Source: Cognatilysobacter bugurensis (GTDB lineage: Bacteria > Pseudomonadota > Gammaproteobacteria > Xanthomonadales > Xanthomonadaceae). From it: a DNA stretch of 64,000 nt. Of the stretch, positions 17,614 to 25,724 are shown one piece after another. Each line of letters begins with the position of its first letter. Position 1 is the first letter of the stretch. Below the pieces are notes generated by a model that was not told the origin of the DNA, ran no database searches, and worked only from the letters and a program-made list of their open reading frames with translations. Position numbers and translations under genes: made by a program. The stretch covers positions 124,001-188,000 of the forward strand of contig NZ_BMYD01000005.1 in assembly GCF_014652095.1 (NCBI RefSeq). Reading direction: 5' to 3'.

Positions 17614-18789
17614 CTAGCCGCGGTGCTCGAGCGCGAGGTAATCCGACGACTGCATTTCAACCAGACGCGAGGCCGTGCGTTCGAACGCGCCGTCCAGCTT
17701 GCCGCCTGCGTACAACCGCTCCGGCGTGTCGGCCGCGGTGCACACGAGGTTGACGTGGCGGTCGTAGAACTCGTCGACCAGATGCACGAAACGGCGCGCC
17801 GGATCGTCGTTGCGGCCGTCGAAGCGCGGCACGCCGCCGACGAGCACCGTGTGGTACTCGGTCGCGATCTCAATGTAATCGCTTGCCGCACGCGGGCCGT
17901 CGCACAGCGCGCCGAAGTCGAACCAGGCATGCCCTTCGGCGAGCGCACGCACCGGGATCGTGCGCTCGTCGATCACGAGCGGCCCGTCGATGCGCGGTGC
18001 GCCCGCGGTGAGTTCGATCCACCGCGTCGTAAGCCACGCCTCGGCCTGCTCGTCGAGCGGCGTGCGGTACACCGGCGAGCGCGTGAGCGCACGCAGGCGG
18101 TAATCGTTCGGGCTGTCGAGGTGCACGGTGGCGCAGTGCGCCTGGATCTGTTCGATCGCCGGCAGGAACCGCTCGCGCTGCAGGCCATGCAGGTAGAGGT
18201 TCTCGGGCGCGGTGTTCGAACTCGTCACCAGCGCGACGCCCTCGGCGAACAGGCGCTCGAGCAGCCGGCCGAGCAGCATCGCGTCGCCGATGTCGTTGAC
18301 GAAGAACTCGTCGAGCACGAGCACGCGCAGCGAGTCGCGCCACTGCCGCGCGATCAGCGCGAGCGGGTCGCTCGCGCCGGCGTGCGCGCGCAGCTGCGCA
18401 TGCACCTCGCGCATGAAGCGGTGGAAATGCGTGCGGCGCTTGTGCTCGATCGGCAGCGCGTCGAAGAACAGGTCGATCAGGAAGGTCTTGCCGCGGCCGA
18501 CGCCGCCCCACAGGTACAGCCCGGTCGGCGGCGGTGGGGTGCGGCCGAACAGGCGGTCGCCGAGGCGGTCGAACAGGCCGCGCCGCGGCGGCGTCACGAG
18601 CGCGTCGTACAGGCGGTCTAGCTCGTCGAGCGCGGACTGCTGCGCCGCGTCGAATGACCAGTCGCCGCGCGCAACGCCGGCCGCGTACGCGCTCGACGGC
18701 CGCCCGGCCGCACGCGTCTCCACCGCCGAGGACACGGGCGGGCGGGGCGAGGAATCGGGCATGCGCGGGCGGTGGCGTTGCTCGCTCAC
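17614..18789 (-). CDS. zapE: Cell division ATPase ZapE (AFG1-like)
   Basis: A 391-residue AAA-type ATPase with the Walker A motif GGVGRGKT (95-102), followed by FLIDLFFDALP and the FHRFM motif typical of the AFG1/ZapE family, and Walker B LRVLVLDEFFVND near 170. ZapE acts on the Z-ring in E. coli under envelope or anaerobic stress. The GTG start at 18787-18789 overlaps the TGA of the upstream hydrolase (GTGA), so the two are translationally coupled; MPDSSPRPP nine residues in is an alternative start. Confidence 0.93.
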   Translation of the reverse strand: MSEQRHRPRMPDSSPRPPVSSAVETRAAGRPSSAYAAGVARGDWSFDAAQQSALDELDRLYDALVTPPRRGLFDRLGDRLFGRTPPPPTGLYLWGGVGRGKTFLIDLFFDALPIEHKRRTHFHRFMREVHAQLRAHAGASDPLALIARQWRDSLRVLVLDEFFVNDIGDAMLLGRLLERLFAEGVALVTSSNTAPENLYLHGLQRERFLPAIEQIQAHCATVHLDSPNDYRLRALTRSPVYRTPLDEQAEAWLTTRWIELTAGAPRIDGPLVIDERTIPVRALAEGHAWFDFGALCDGPRAASDYIEIATEYHTVLVGGVPRFDGRNDDPARRFVHLVDEFYDRHVNLVCTAADTPERLYAGGKLDGAFERTASRLVEMQSSDYLALEHRG

Positions 18790-19469
18790 GGCGCCGGCTC
18801 CGGCAGGTGCGCGCGCGCGGCGTGCTTGACCGCGCCGCGCAGGTCCATGAGCTTGCGGTGGAAGAAGTGCGTGGTCTCGGGAATCTTCACGAGCGTCGGT
18901 CCCGGCACGAGGCCGTCGATCGAATCGATCCAGTCGTACACTGCCTGCGGGTCGACGATCTCGTCAGCCTCGCCCTGGATGATCACCCACGGGCACGTCG
19001 GCAGCGTGATCGACTCGAAGTCCCAGCTGCGCCCGGCCGGCGGTGCGATCGAAAACAGCAGCGACGGCGCGAGTTCGGCTGCGACCGACAACGACACGTA
19101 CGCCCCGAAACTGAAGCCGGCGAGCCACAAGGCCGCGTCGGGCCGCTGCGCGCGCACCCAGGCGACGACCGCGCGCAGGTCGTCGGCTTCGCCGCGGCCG
19201 TCGTCGAACGTGCCGCCGGACTGGCCGACGCCGCGGAAGTTGAAGCGCACCGTCGTCGCGCCGCATTCGCGCAGGGCGCGCGCGGTCATCGTGACGACCT
19301 TGTTGTGCATCGTCCCGCCCTCGGTCGACAGCGGGTGGCACACGACCGCGACCACCGGGCGCGCGGGCACGTCGGCGTCCGGTCGCTCGACCGTGACTTC
19401 GAGTGCGCCGGCCGGGCCGTCGAGCGCGAGCGCCGCCAGGTCGGCGGTGGGAAAGGCGGGGGAGTTCAT
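18786..19469 (-). CDS. Alpha/beta hydrolase of the dienelactone-hydrolase-like type
   Basis: A 227-residue protein with the nucleophile elbow GFSFG, acid residue in IIQGEADEIVDP and catalytic His in ETTHFFHRKL, all in the right order. The N-terminal VVCHPLSTEGGTMHNKV is the hallmark of the family annotated as conserved alpha/beta hydrolases (COG2945-like). The substrate is unknown. It is the first gene of a coupled pair with zapE. Confidence 0.88.
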   Translation of the reverse strand: MNSPAFPTADLAALALDGPAGALEVTVERPDADVPARPVVAVVCHPLSTEGGTMHNKVVTMTARALRECGATTVRFNFRGVGQSGGTFDDGRGEADDLRAVVAWVRAQRPDAALWLAGFSFGAYVSLSVAAELAPSLLFSIAPPAGRSWDFESITLPTCPWVIIQGEADEIVDPQAVYDWIDSIDGLVPGPTLVKIPETTHFFHRKLMDLRGAVKHAARAHLPEPAP

Positions 19470-19554
19470 GGCGTCATGATACGGAGCGCAGTGAATGCAC
19501 CGTCAGCGGCGCAGTGCCAAGAGGGCGAGCGCGAGCGCGCGGTCGCGGAAACGA

Positions 19555-19578
19555 CGACGCCGCCCGGAGGCGGCGTCG
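19555..19578 (-). terminator. Hairpin downstream of the cytochrome c5-like gene
   Basis: A perfect 10-bp GC stem (19555-19564 with 19569-19578) with a CGGA loop. It sits 28 bases past the stop of the cytochrome gene on the minus strand and is followed by only a short, weak U run (TCGTTT), so termination strength is uncertain. Confidence 0.6.
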
Positions 19579-19605
19579 AAGAGCATTCGCGAGCGCGGGG
19601 GCGCG

Positions 19606-20121
19606 TTACTGCAGGTTCGCGAGCATCCAGTCCACGGTCGCGTTGACCTGCTCGTCGGTGAGCGCCGGGTTGCCGCCCTTCGGCGGCATGACGCCGGCCG
19701 AGCCGGTGTAGCCCTCGATGGCGTGGCGGTACAGCACCTCGTTGCCCTGCGCGAGGCGCGCGGTCCAGTCGCCGCGCGCGAGCGTCGGTGCGCCGCCGGC
19801 GCCGGACTTGTGGCAGCCCGCGCAGAGGTTGCCGAAGATCACCGAGCCGTCGAGCGTGCCGCCGTAGGCGACCTGCGACGCGGCCGCGGCTGCAGCGGCC
19901 TGCGCGGCGGCAGCCTGCGCCGCGGCGCCGGTCGCGCCCGCGTACACCGAACCCACCGGCGCGATGCGCTGGTACGTGCGGCGCGCGAACGACGTGTCCG
20001 CGTCGCGCGGCAGCGTGCCGTGCAGGTAGATCGATCCGAGGATCAGGCCAAGGGTGACCAGCACGAGAAAGCCGATCACCATCGAGAATTTCTTGAGGAA
20101 CTCGAGGTCGTAGTTGCGCAC
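19606..20121 (-). CDS. Cytochrome c5-like membrane-anchored protein
   Basis: A 171-residue protein. The GTG at 20119-20121 is preferred because AGGTGG lies just upstream; the longer ATG frame adds a Pro/Ala-rich stretch with no signal. One TM helix spans about 14-33, followed by an Ala-rich linker (65-83) and a haem domain with CAGCH (C100, C103, H104) and Met ligand in GVMPPKGGNP, typical of cytochrome c5/CycB-like electron carriers. It is probably a periplasmic electron carrier to a terminal oxidase. It is divergent from the Yjf operon. Confidence 0.88.
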   Translation of the reverse strand: MRNYDLEFLKKFSMVIGFLVLVTLGLILGSIYLHGTLPRDADTSFARRTYQRIAPVGSVYAGATGAAAQAAAAQAAAAAAASQVAYGGTLDGSVIFGNLCAGCHKSGAGGAPTLARGDWTARLAQGNEVLYRHAIEGYTGSAGVMPPKGGNPALTDEQVNATVDWMLANLQ

Positions 20122-20281
20122 GAATCCACCTGTTGCACGCGCCGCTTGGCGCGCAGAGCCGTCGTCGGAAGCCGCGGGTGCGGCGCCGGGCGGGCCTGCG
20201 GGCAGGCGCGACCGAGCGCGGCAGTCTACCATTCCCCGCCCGACGTGAGCGCCGCGCCGTGCATCGTGCGCCGCATCGCAC

Positions 20282-20310
20282 TTTCCGCCCCGGTCCGCTT
20301 GTTCTATAAC
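20282..20310 (+). promoter_or_regulatory. Possible sigma-70-type promoter of the yjf-like operon
   Basis: A good -10-like TATAAC (20305-20310) is preceded at 17 bases by a weak -35 (TTTCCG, 20282-20287). The -10 lies inside overlapping inverted repeats: CCCCGGT (20288-20294) with ACCGGGG (20309-20315), and GTCCGC (20293-20298) with GCGGAC (20316-20321). This could be an operator or a transcript-start hairpin. Motif reading only. Confidence 0.4.
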
Positions 20311-20336
20311 CGGGGGCGGACTTTACGGAGAACGGC

Positions 20337-20753
20337 ATGTCGCGCTGGACCACGCAGGAGCTGTGCACGCGGTTGGAGGCGGCGTTCGGCGCCGATCGCG
20401 TCGAGGAGGTGCCGACCGTCGACGGCGCGCTGCAGGTGACGCTGCCCGATTGCGGCGACCTCGGCATCACGATCGCGCTGACCGACCGGCAGGTGTTCGT
20501 TTCCACGCCGCTCGTCGAGGCCGAGCGCGTTGCAGACCGCGCAGGTTTCAACGAGGCCTGCCTGCGCCTGAACCCGCTGAACCCGCTGTCGAACCTCGGA
20601 CTCACCGAAATCAACGGCCGTGACACGTACATTGTGTTTGGCGAACTCGCGCCCGACTCGAGCGCCGAGCAGATCGAACTCGAGGTCCGCACGCTCGCCG
20701 AGAACGCGATCGACGCGATCGAAGCCCTCCAGACCTATTTGGTGCACGCATGA
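20337..20753 (+). CDS. yjfI: YjfI-like DUF2170 family protein
   Basis: A 138-residue soluble protein of the DUF2170 family, matched by the segment LNPLNPLSNLGLTEINGRD near 80-98 and an acidic C-terminal helix. Its function is unknown. In E. coli yjfI precedes the PspA-like gene yjfJ, and the same order is kept here. Its TGA overlaps the ATG of the PspA gene (ATGA at 20750-20753). GGAG precedes the start. Confidence 0.87.
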   Translation: MSRWTTQELCTRLEAAFGADRVEEVPTVDGALQVTLPDCGDLGITIALTDRQVFVSTPLVEAERVADRAGFNEACLRLNPLNPLSNLGLTEINGRDTYIVFGELAPDSSAEQIELEVRTLAENAIDAIEALQTYLVHA

Positions 20754-21514
20754 GCCTGTTGCAGAAGATCCTCACCCTGTTCCGCGGCAGCGCCCACGAG
20801 GCGGGCCAGGCCGTGGTCGACAAGAACGCGCTGAAGATTCTCGACCAGGAAATCCGCGACGCCGGCAACGACCTCGTGCGCTCCAAGGAGGAGCTCACGA
20901 AAGTGATGGCGCAGCGCCAGCTGCTCGCCACGCGCAGCGCCGACCGCCAGGCCAAAAAGGCCGAGTACGAGAACTACATCGCCGGCGCGCTGCGCCAGGG
21001 CAACGAGACGCTCGCGCGTGAAGTGGCCGAGCGCCTCTCGGCCGTGGAAACCGACCTTGAGCAGGACGTGCAGACGCTCGCGCAGTACGACGCGAGCATC
21101 CGCGCGCTCAAGAGCGCGATCGGCGAGACCGAGCGCAAGCTCGCGCGCGTCAAGCAGCAGGTCGACACGGTCAAGGCGACCGAAGCCGTGCAGCGCGCGC
21201 AGGGCGCGGTGGCGGCGCGGTATTCCGGCGCGAACGGCAAGGTCGGCACGGCGCTGGATTCGCTCGAGCGCATCCAGGCCAAGCAGGCCGAGAAGGGCGC
21301 GCGCCTCATCGCCGCGCAGCAGCTCGAGGCCGAGACCGGCGACAACGACCTCAACTCCAAGCTCAAGAGCGCCGGCCTGCTCGGCCAGTCGCACAGCGTC
21401 GACAACATCCTCGATCGTTTCCGCGACAAGCCGGCCGAGCAGCTCGGCCACGACCAGAAGGTGCTGACCGCGACGCTCACGCCGACCGACGCCGACCGCG
21501 TGCCGCGCGAGTAA
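20750..21514 (+). CDS. yjfJ: PspA/IM30 family protein (YjfJ-like)
   Basis: A 254-residue, almost entirely helical protein. It matches PspA/IM30: the N-terminus has an amphipathic helix (LLQKILTLFRGSAHEAG), and long coiled coils run from about 45 to 175 (KSAIGETERKLARVKQQVD). PspA proteins bind stressed inner membrane, oligomerise and protect against loss of proton motive force. The surrounding genes (DUF2170, ion channel, DUF350, DUF1190, ATP-grasp) are the usual partners of this PspA branch, so membrane maintenance is the likely role of the whole operon. Confidence 0.9.
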   Translation: MSLLQKILTLFRGSAHEAGQAVVDKNALKILDQEIRDAGNDLVRSKEELTKVMAQRQLLATRSADRQAKKAEYENYIAGALRQGNETLAREVAERLSAVETDLEQDVQTLAQYDASIRALKSAIGETERKLARVKQQVDTVKATEAVQRAQGAVAARYSGANGKVGTALDSLERIQAKQAEKGARLIAAQQLEAETGDNDLNSKLKSAGLLGQSHSVDNILDRFRDKPAEQLGHDQKVLTATLTPTDADRVPRE

Positions 21515-21520
21515 GCGCTG

Positions 21521-22585
21521 ATGTTCGTGCTCGGCCGCCTCGTGCGCGCACTGCGTGCGCACGTGCGCCGGCTCAGCTGGGCGATGCTGCTCGCCGCGCT
21601 TGCGCTGCACATGCTCAGCGCGTGGGCGCTGCTTGCGTTCGCGGGCGAGGCGAAGCTGCTCGGCATCGACGCGTACCCGTACTGGTACATGACCACGGCG
21701 ACGACGATTGGGTATGGCGACCTGTCGCCGTCGACGACCGCCGGGCGCTACATCGTTGCGTTCTTCGTGATGCCCGGCGCGGTGGCGCTGTTTGCGTCTG
21801 CGCTCGGCAAGGCCAGTGCGACGCTGCTGAACTTCTGGAGGCGACACCAGATGGGACGGATGGGATACGCGGACATGCGCGGGCACACCGTGCTCGTGGG
21901 CTGGCGGGGGCGTGAATCGGCCCGGCTCGTGCAACTGCTGCTCAGCGACTGCAGCACCGACGACGAAGGCATCGTGCTCGTGGCCGAAGGCATCGCGGAA
22001 AACCCGCTGCCGGACCGCATGCGCTTTGTCGCAGTCGAGTCGTATGCGGATTTCGACGGCTATGAGCGCGCCGCGCTCGCACGGGCTGCGCGCGCGATCG
22101 TGCACTGCGGCAGCGACGACCAGACGCTCGCGGCCGTGTTCGCGGTGATGGCGCAGCTGCCGGCCGAGCCGCGTCCGCACGTGGTCGCGCATTTCGACGG
22201 CGACACCGCGGCGCGCCTCGTGCGCAGCCACTACCCCTGCGTGGAATGCACGCGGCCGCTGCATGTGGACGTGATCGCCCGCGCCGCGCAGGACGCAGGC
22301 AGCTCGCTCGTGGCAACTCAATGGCTCAGCGCGGGCGGCGCCACGCAGTTCAGCCTGCCGGTGCCTGACGACGTCGGTGCCCCCGAGGCCCACCGCATCG
22401 CCGAGGCGTTCCGCGCACAGTCCGCGCTGTGGATCGGCTACCGCGCGCCCGGCGCGGACGAGCCCGTGCTCAATCCGCGCGAGCACGACCGCGTGCCCGC
22501 CGGTTCAATGCTCTATTACCTCGCTGATGCGCGCATCGATTCCGCACGGCTGCGTTGGCCCGCCGCTGCGACGGAGGCCGCATGA
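21521..22585 (+). CDS. Two-TM potassium channel with cytoplasmic TrkA-N-like domain
   Basis: A 354-residue protein. TM1 (about 18-40), pore loop with selectivity filter TTIGYGDLSP (about 59-68) and TM2 (about 74-98) make a minimal K+ channel subunit. The cytoplasmic part starts with a Rossmann-like GHTVLVGWRGRES (about 115-127), a degenerate nucleotide-binding glycine loop of the TrkA-N/RCK type. It is placed between the PspA-like gene and the DUF2491 gene with almost no spacing (7 bases before, ATGA overlap after), so it is an integral part of the operon. It probably conducts K+ in response to membrane stress; gating ligand unknown. Confidence 0.9.
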   Translation: MFVLGRLVRALRAHVRRLSWAMLLAALALHMLSAWALLAFAGEAKLLGIDAYPYWYMTTATTIGYGDLSPSTTAGRYIVAFFVMPGAVALFASALGKASATLLNFWRRHQMGRMGYADMRGHTVLVGWRGRESARLVQLLLSDCSTDDEGIVLVAEGIAENPLPDRMRFVAVESYADFDGYERAALARAARAIVHCGSDDQTLAAVFAVMAQLPAEPRPHVVAHFDGDTAARLVRSHYPCVECTRPLHVDVIARAAQDAGSSLVATQWLSAGGATQFSLPVPDDVGAPEAHRIAEAFRAQSALWIGYRAPGADEPVLNPREHDRVPAGSMLYYLADARIDSARLRWPAAATEAA

Positions 22586-23244
22586 GCTGGCTCGACCGCC
22601 TGCGCGGCAAGTCCACGCCGCCCGCGTTGCCGGACCCGTCCGCGCTTGGCCATCCGTTGCCGCTGGGCTTCCGCGTCAACGGACGCGTCGCGTTCGACAC
22701 GCTGGTGTTCCGCGCGCACCCCGATGCGCTGACCGTACAGTTGCCCGAAGGCCACCAGGGCATCCCCGCGTACGGGCACATCGATCTGGGCGCCGGTCAT
22801 GCGCTGCACCGCTTCTACCTCGACGACGACGCGTACGTGCAGGTGAGCACGGCCGGCGAGCTTATCGAAGGCATCAAGGCGTTCGTATTCGTCGAGACCG
22901 TCAACCCGCCGACCCAGGCCGAGTTCCAGCGCTTCATCCACGGCCATGAGCATCTGGGCGCGCCCTCAATCGAGTACATGGGCCGTCAGTGGCAGCGTGA
23001 TTTCAGCGGCGAGGCCAGCGGGCGCATTCCGCCGGTGATCTACGACGAGGTGCTGTACCGCCATGATCCGCCGCGTCGCGACGACGACCTCACCCACTAC
23101 GCGATGCTCTACCGTCGTGAGGTGCCCGAGCTCGCGCGCGATGAGTTCCTGCTCGTGACCGCCGAGGATTACGGCCCGGCCGAGTTCCTCGTGACCTATG
23201 CAATCGGCCTGGACATCAACACCGCCGACTTAGACATCACCTAG
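22582..23244 (+). CDS. yjfK: YjfK-like DUF2491 family protein
   Basis: A 220-residue protein of the DUF2491 family (E. coli YjfK). Recognisable segments are LGHPLPLGFRVNGRVAFDTL at the N-terminus and PSIEYMGRQWQRDF in the middle. The start overlaps the channel stop (ATGA), with GGAGG just upstream. The function is unknown. The last codons (DINTADLDIT) and the stop lie inside a degenerate GACATCAC-type direct repeat that continues past the gene, so the C-terminus may have been reshaped by repeat expansion. Confidence 0.85.
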   Translation: MSWLDRLRGKSTPPALPDPSALGHPLPLGFRVNGRVAFDTLVFRAHPDALTVQLPEGHQGIPAYGHIDLGAGHALHRFYLDDDAYVQVSTAGELIEGIKAFVFVETVNPPTQAEFQRFIHGHEHLGAPSIEYMGRQWQRDFSGEASGRIPPVIYDEVLYRHDPPRRDDDLTHYAMLYRREVPELARDEFLLVTAEDYGPAEFLVTYAIGLDINTADLDIT

Positions 23245-23285
23245 TCGACATCACCCCTGCTCGACATCACCCCTACTCGACATCA
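23230..23285. repeat. Short direct repeat (16-bp unit) across the yjfK-like stop codon
   Basis: Unit TCGACATCACCCCTGC at 23245-23260 is repeated with one change at 23261-23276 and partly at 23277-23285. A degenerate copy of the TAGACATCACC type (23230-23244) overlaps the last codons and stop of the DUF2491 gene. A further GACATCACC occurs at about 23331-23339. Seen directly in the sequence. Confidence 0.85.
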
Positions 23286-23371
23286 GCCGACCGATACCGT
23301 TTCAACGCCTGATGGATATCGATCGACCGCGACATCACCTGACCCGCTCCGCCCTCGCACAAGGACCTTCG

Positions 23372-23782
23372 ATGGACGCCGCCCCAATGACCGCCACGAG
23401 CTTTCTGAGCTTCCTCGCCTACCTCGGCACCGGTGTCGGCGTGCTCGTCGTCGCGGCCATGCTCGTGTCGCTGATCACGCCGCACAAGGAGTTCGCGCTG
23501 ATCCGCGCGGGCAATGCGTCGGCCGCGACCGCCTACGCCGGCACGCTGATCGGCCTCGCGCTGCCGCTGCACGCGGCGATCAGCCACTCGGTGAACCTGC
23601 TCGACGCGCTGCTGTGGGGCGCCGCCGCCTGCGCGGTGCAGGTGATCGCCTACCTGCTCGCGCGCGCGGCCTTGCCGCGGATCTCGCACGAGATCACCGA
23701 TAACGTCATCGCCGGCGGCATTTTCGCGGCCGGCGTGTCGATCAGCGTCGGGCTGATCAATGCCGCGGCGATGACGCCGTAA
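23372..23782 (+). CDS. yjfL: YjfL-like DUF350 membrane protein
   Basis: A 136-residue inner-membrane protein with four hydrophobic segments, near 14-34, 48-68, 77-98 and 110-131 (for example IAGGIFAAGVSISVGLINAA), matching DUF350. DUF350 proteins are suspected to sense or stabilise the membrane, but no activity is proven. AAGGA precedes the chosen ATG. It follows a 127-base gap containing the direct repeats, the only sizeable gap in the operon. Confidence 0.87.
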   Translation: MDAAPMTATSFLSFLAYLGTGVGVLVVAAMLVSLITPHKEFALIRAGNASAATAYAGTLIGLALPLHAAISHSVNLLDALLWGAAACAVQVIAYLLARAALPRISHEITDNVIAGGIFAAGVSISVGLINAAAMTP

Positions 23783-23792
23783 GGAGGCTGCG

Positions 23793-24347
23793 ATGAAGCG
23801 TTCGCGCAACCTGCGGCTGGTGCTCATGGCCGCAACCGTGCCGGTCGTGCTGGCCGGCTGCGAAAGCGAGCCGACCGGGCAGGTGCTGTCGTCGGTCGAG
23901 CAGTGCCGGAACCAGGAAACGGTCTCGGTCGAACAGTGCGAGCAGGCTTACCTCGCCGCGCGCGCCGAGCACGAGCGCATCGCGCCGCGATTCGAAAGCC
24001 GGGTCGAATGCGACCAGCAGTTCGAAAACTGCGTCGCAGTCGAGGAGGGCGGCCAGACCGTCTACCACCCGCCGATGGGCGGCTTCCTGATGGGCTACCT
24101 GATCGGCAGCGCGCTCAGTCCGCGGGGTTATTACCCCGTCGGCGCGGCGTCGCCGCTGTACCGCGATTACCGCGGCGGTTACTACAAGCCGAACGGCGAT
24201 TTCGCCGGCAACCGCATCGGCAACGTCAGCGGCAACAAGGGCAAGGTCGCATTGCCGGCGCGCGCGGTCACGGTGTCGCGATCGGGCTTCGGATCGAGCG
24301 CGAGTGCGCGCGGCGGGTTTGGCAGCAGCCGCGGGACCGGCGGCTGA
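23793..24347 (+). CDS. yjfM: YjfM-like DUF1190 family lipoprotein
   Basis: A 184-residue protein with a lipoprotein signal (VVLAGCES, Cys at about 22). It matches DUF1190 (E. coli YjfM/YgiB): acidic region with paired cysteines (VEQCRNQETVSVEQCEQAY, later VECDQQFENC), then a Gly/Tyr-rich segment, and a Ser/Gly/Arg-rich tail. It is probably anchored in an envelope membrane facing the periplasm. A strong TAAGGAGG precedes the ATG, so translation should be efficient. Its TGA overlaps the next ATG by one base (TGATG). Confidence 0.87.
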   Translation: MKRSRNLRLVLMAATVPVVLAGCESEPTGQVLSSVEQCRNQETVSVEQCEQAYLAARAEHERIAPRFESRVECDQQFENCVAVEEGGQTVYHPPMGGFLMGYLIGSALSPRGYYPVGAASPLYRDYRGGYYKPNGDFAGNRIGNVSGNKGKVALPARAVTVSRSGFGSSASARGGFGSSRGTGG

Positions 24348-25510
24348 TGCGGCGCATCGCGGTCGACCCGCGCCCGGACTGGCGCGACCAGGCCGAGTCG
24401 CTCGGCTTCGTGTTCCACACGATCGACGGCGCGCCGTACTGGGACGAGTCGGCCTATTACGCATTCACGCTGCGCCAGATCGAGGACGACCTGGAGGCCC
24501 CGACGCAGCAGCTGCATGACATGGCGATGGCGCTCGTCGACGAGGTCGTCGGCTCCGAGCAACTGCTCGAACGGCTCGCGATCCCGCGCCCGTTCTGGGA
24601 CTGGATCGCCGCGTCGTGGGCATCGCGCGAGCCGCATCTGTACGGCCGCATGGACCTCGGCTACGACGGCGCCGGCCCGGCCAAGCTCTACGAGTTCAAC
24701 TACGACACGCCGACCTCGCTGTACGAGAGCGCGTATTTCCAGTGGCTGTGGCTGGAGCAGCAGATCGCGCGCGGCGTGCTGCCGGCCGGCACTGATCAGT
24801 ACAACCGCATCCAGGACGCGCTGTGCGAGGCGTTTGCGACGCTTGCGCGCGAGCAGCGCATCGGCACGCCCGTGCATTTCGCGGCGGTCGAGCATTCGCC
24901 CGAGGACCGCGGCACCGTGCGCTACCTACGTGACTGCGCCGAGCAGGTCGGCATCGAGACGATCGAGCTCGCGATCGAGCAGATCGGCATGAGCGCAGAC
25001 GGTTACTTCACCGACCTCGACGACCGCGTGATCCGCACGCTGTTCAAGCTCTATCCGCTCGAGTGGATGTTCGTCGAGGAATACGGCCCGAAGCTGCAGG
25101 CGTCCGGCGTGCAGCTCATCGAGCCGGCGTGGAAGGCGATCCTCAGCAACAAGGGCGTGCTGCCGCTGCTGTGGGAGCGCCACCGCGGCCACCCGAACCT
25201 GCTCGAGGCGCATTTCGACGACGGCGCGACGCTTGCGCCGGGCTGGGTGCGCAAGCCGCTGTTCTCGCGCGAGGGCGCGAATGTCGAGCTCGTTCAGGCC
25301 GACGGCGCGCGGCTCGCAAGCGACGGCCCGTACGACGACGCGCCGCGCATCCGTCAGGCGCTGCACCCGCTGCCGTGCTTCGACGGCCAGTACCCGCTCG
25401 TCGGCAGCTGGGTGATCGCCGACGCGGCGGTCGGCATCGGCCTGCGCGAAGACACCGGTCCGATCACCCAGGACGGCTCGCGCTTCGTGCCGCACGTCAT
25501 CACCGGCTGA
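24347..25510 (+). CDS. yjfC: YjfC-like glutathionylspermidine synthase family (ATP-grasp) protein
   Basis: A 387-residue protein of the GSP_synth family, the C-terminal synthetase half of glutathionylspermidine synthase. Conserved pieces include YEFNYDTPTSLYESAYFQW, EPAWKAILSNKGVLPLLW and WVRKPLFSREGANVEL, the last being part of the ATP-grasp site. Relatives ligate amines to peptide carboxylates using ATP. In the Yjf/PspA context the target may be a peptide or a partner protein such as the DUF1190 lipoprotein, which is an inference. It is the last gene of the operon, translationally coupled by TGATG, and is followed by a structured region and a terminator. Confidence 0.9.
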   Translation: MRRIAVDPRPDWRDQAESLGFVFHTIDGAPYWDESAYYAFTLRQIEDDLEAPTQQLHDMAMALVDEVVGSEQLLERLAIPRPFWDWIAASWASREPHLYGRMDLGYDGAGPAKLYEFNYDTPTSLYESAYFQWLWLEQQIARGVLPAGTDQYNRIQDALCEAFATLAREQRIGTPVHFAAVEHSPEDRGTVRYLRDCAEQVGIETIELAIEQIGMSADGYFTDLDDRVIRTLFKLYPLEWMFVEEYGPKLQASGVQLIEPAWKAILSNKGVLPLLWERHRGHPNLLEAHFDDGATLAPGWVRKPLFSREGANVELVQADGARLASDGPYDDAPRIRQALHPLPCFDGQYPLVGSWVIADAAVGIGLREDTGPITQDGSRFVPHVITG

Positions 25511-25575
25511 GCGGCGCGTCACGGTCCTGCTACGGCAAGCACTCATCGTGTGAAGTTAAAGTGTTGCGTGAGGTT

Positions 25576-25588
25576 TAACGACTCGTTA
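25576..25588. promoter_or_regulatory. Perfect 13-bp palindrome in the 3' region of the yjf-like operon
   Basis: TAACGA-C-TCGTTA is a perfect palindrome lying in an AT-rich patch 66 bases past the last stop. It could be a protein-binding site or the top of a small hairpin. No promoter of good quality can be fixed beside it. Confidence 0.35.
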
Positions 25589-25654
25589 ACCTGCCCCGGT
25601 CCGGTTTCGACCGGCGCCATGCACCATGTCTTCCCGGTGTCCGCCGGGCTTTTG

Positions 25655-25678
25655 AAGGAGGCTTCGGCCTCCTTTTTC
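25655..25678 (+). terminator. Intrinsic terminator of the yjf-like operon
   Basis: A perfect 8-bp stem (25655-25662 with 25667-25674) with a TTCG tetraloop is followed by a T run on the plus strand. Two further small GC stems (CCGGT..ACCGG and CCCGG..CCGGG) lie just upstream of it. Confidence 0.88.
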
Positions 25679-25683
25679 TTTGC

Positions 25684-25704
25684 CTGTCGCCTGTCGCCTG
25701 TCGC
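25684..25704. repeat. Heptanucleotide tandem repeat (CTGTCGC x3)
   Basis: Three perfect copies of CTGTCGC in a row, followed by a degenerate CGTCGCCTGCC, between the yjf terminator and the stop of the convergent usher-like gene. Seen directly. Confidence 0.85.
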
Positions 25705-25724
25705 CGTCGCCTGCCGGCTAACGC

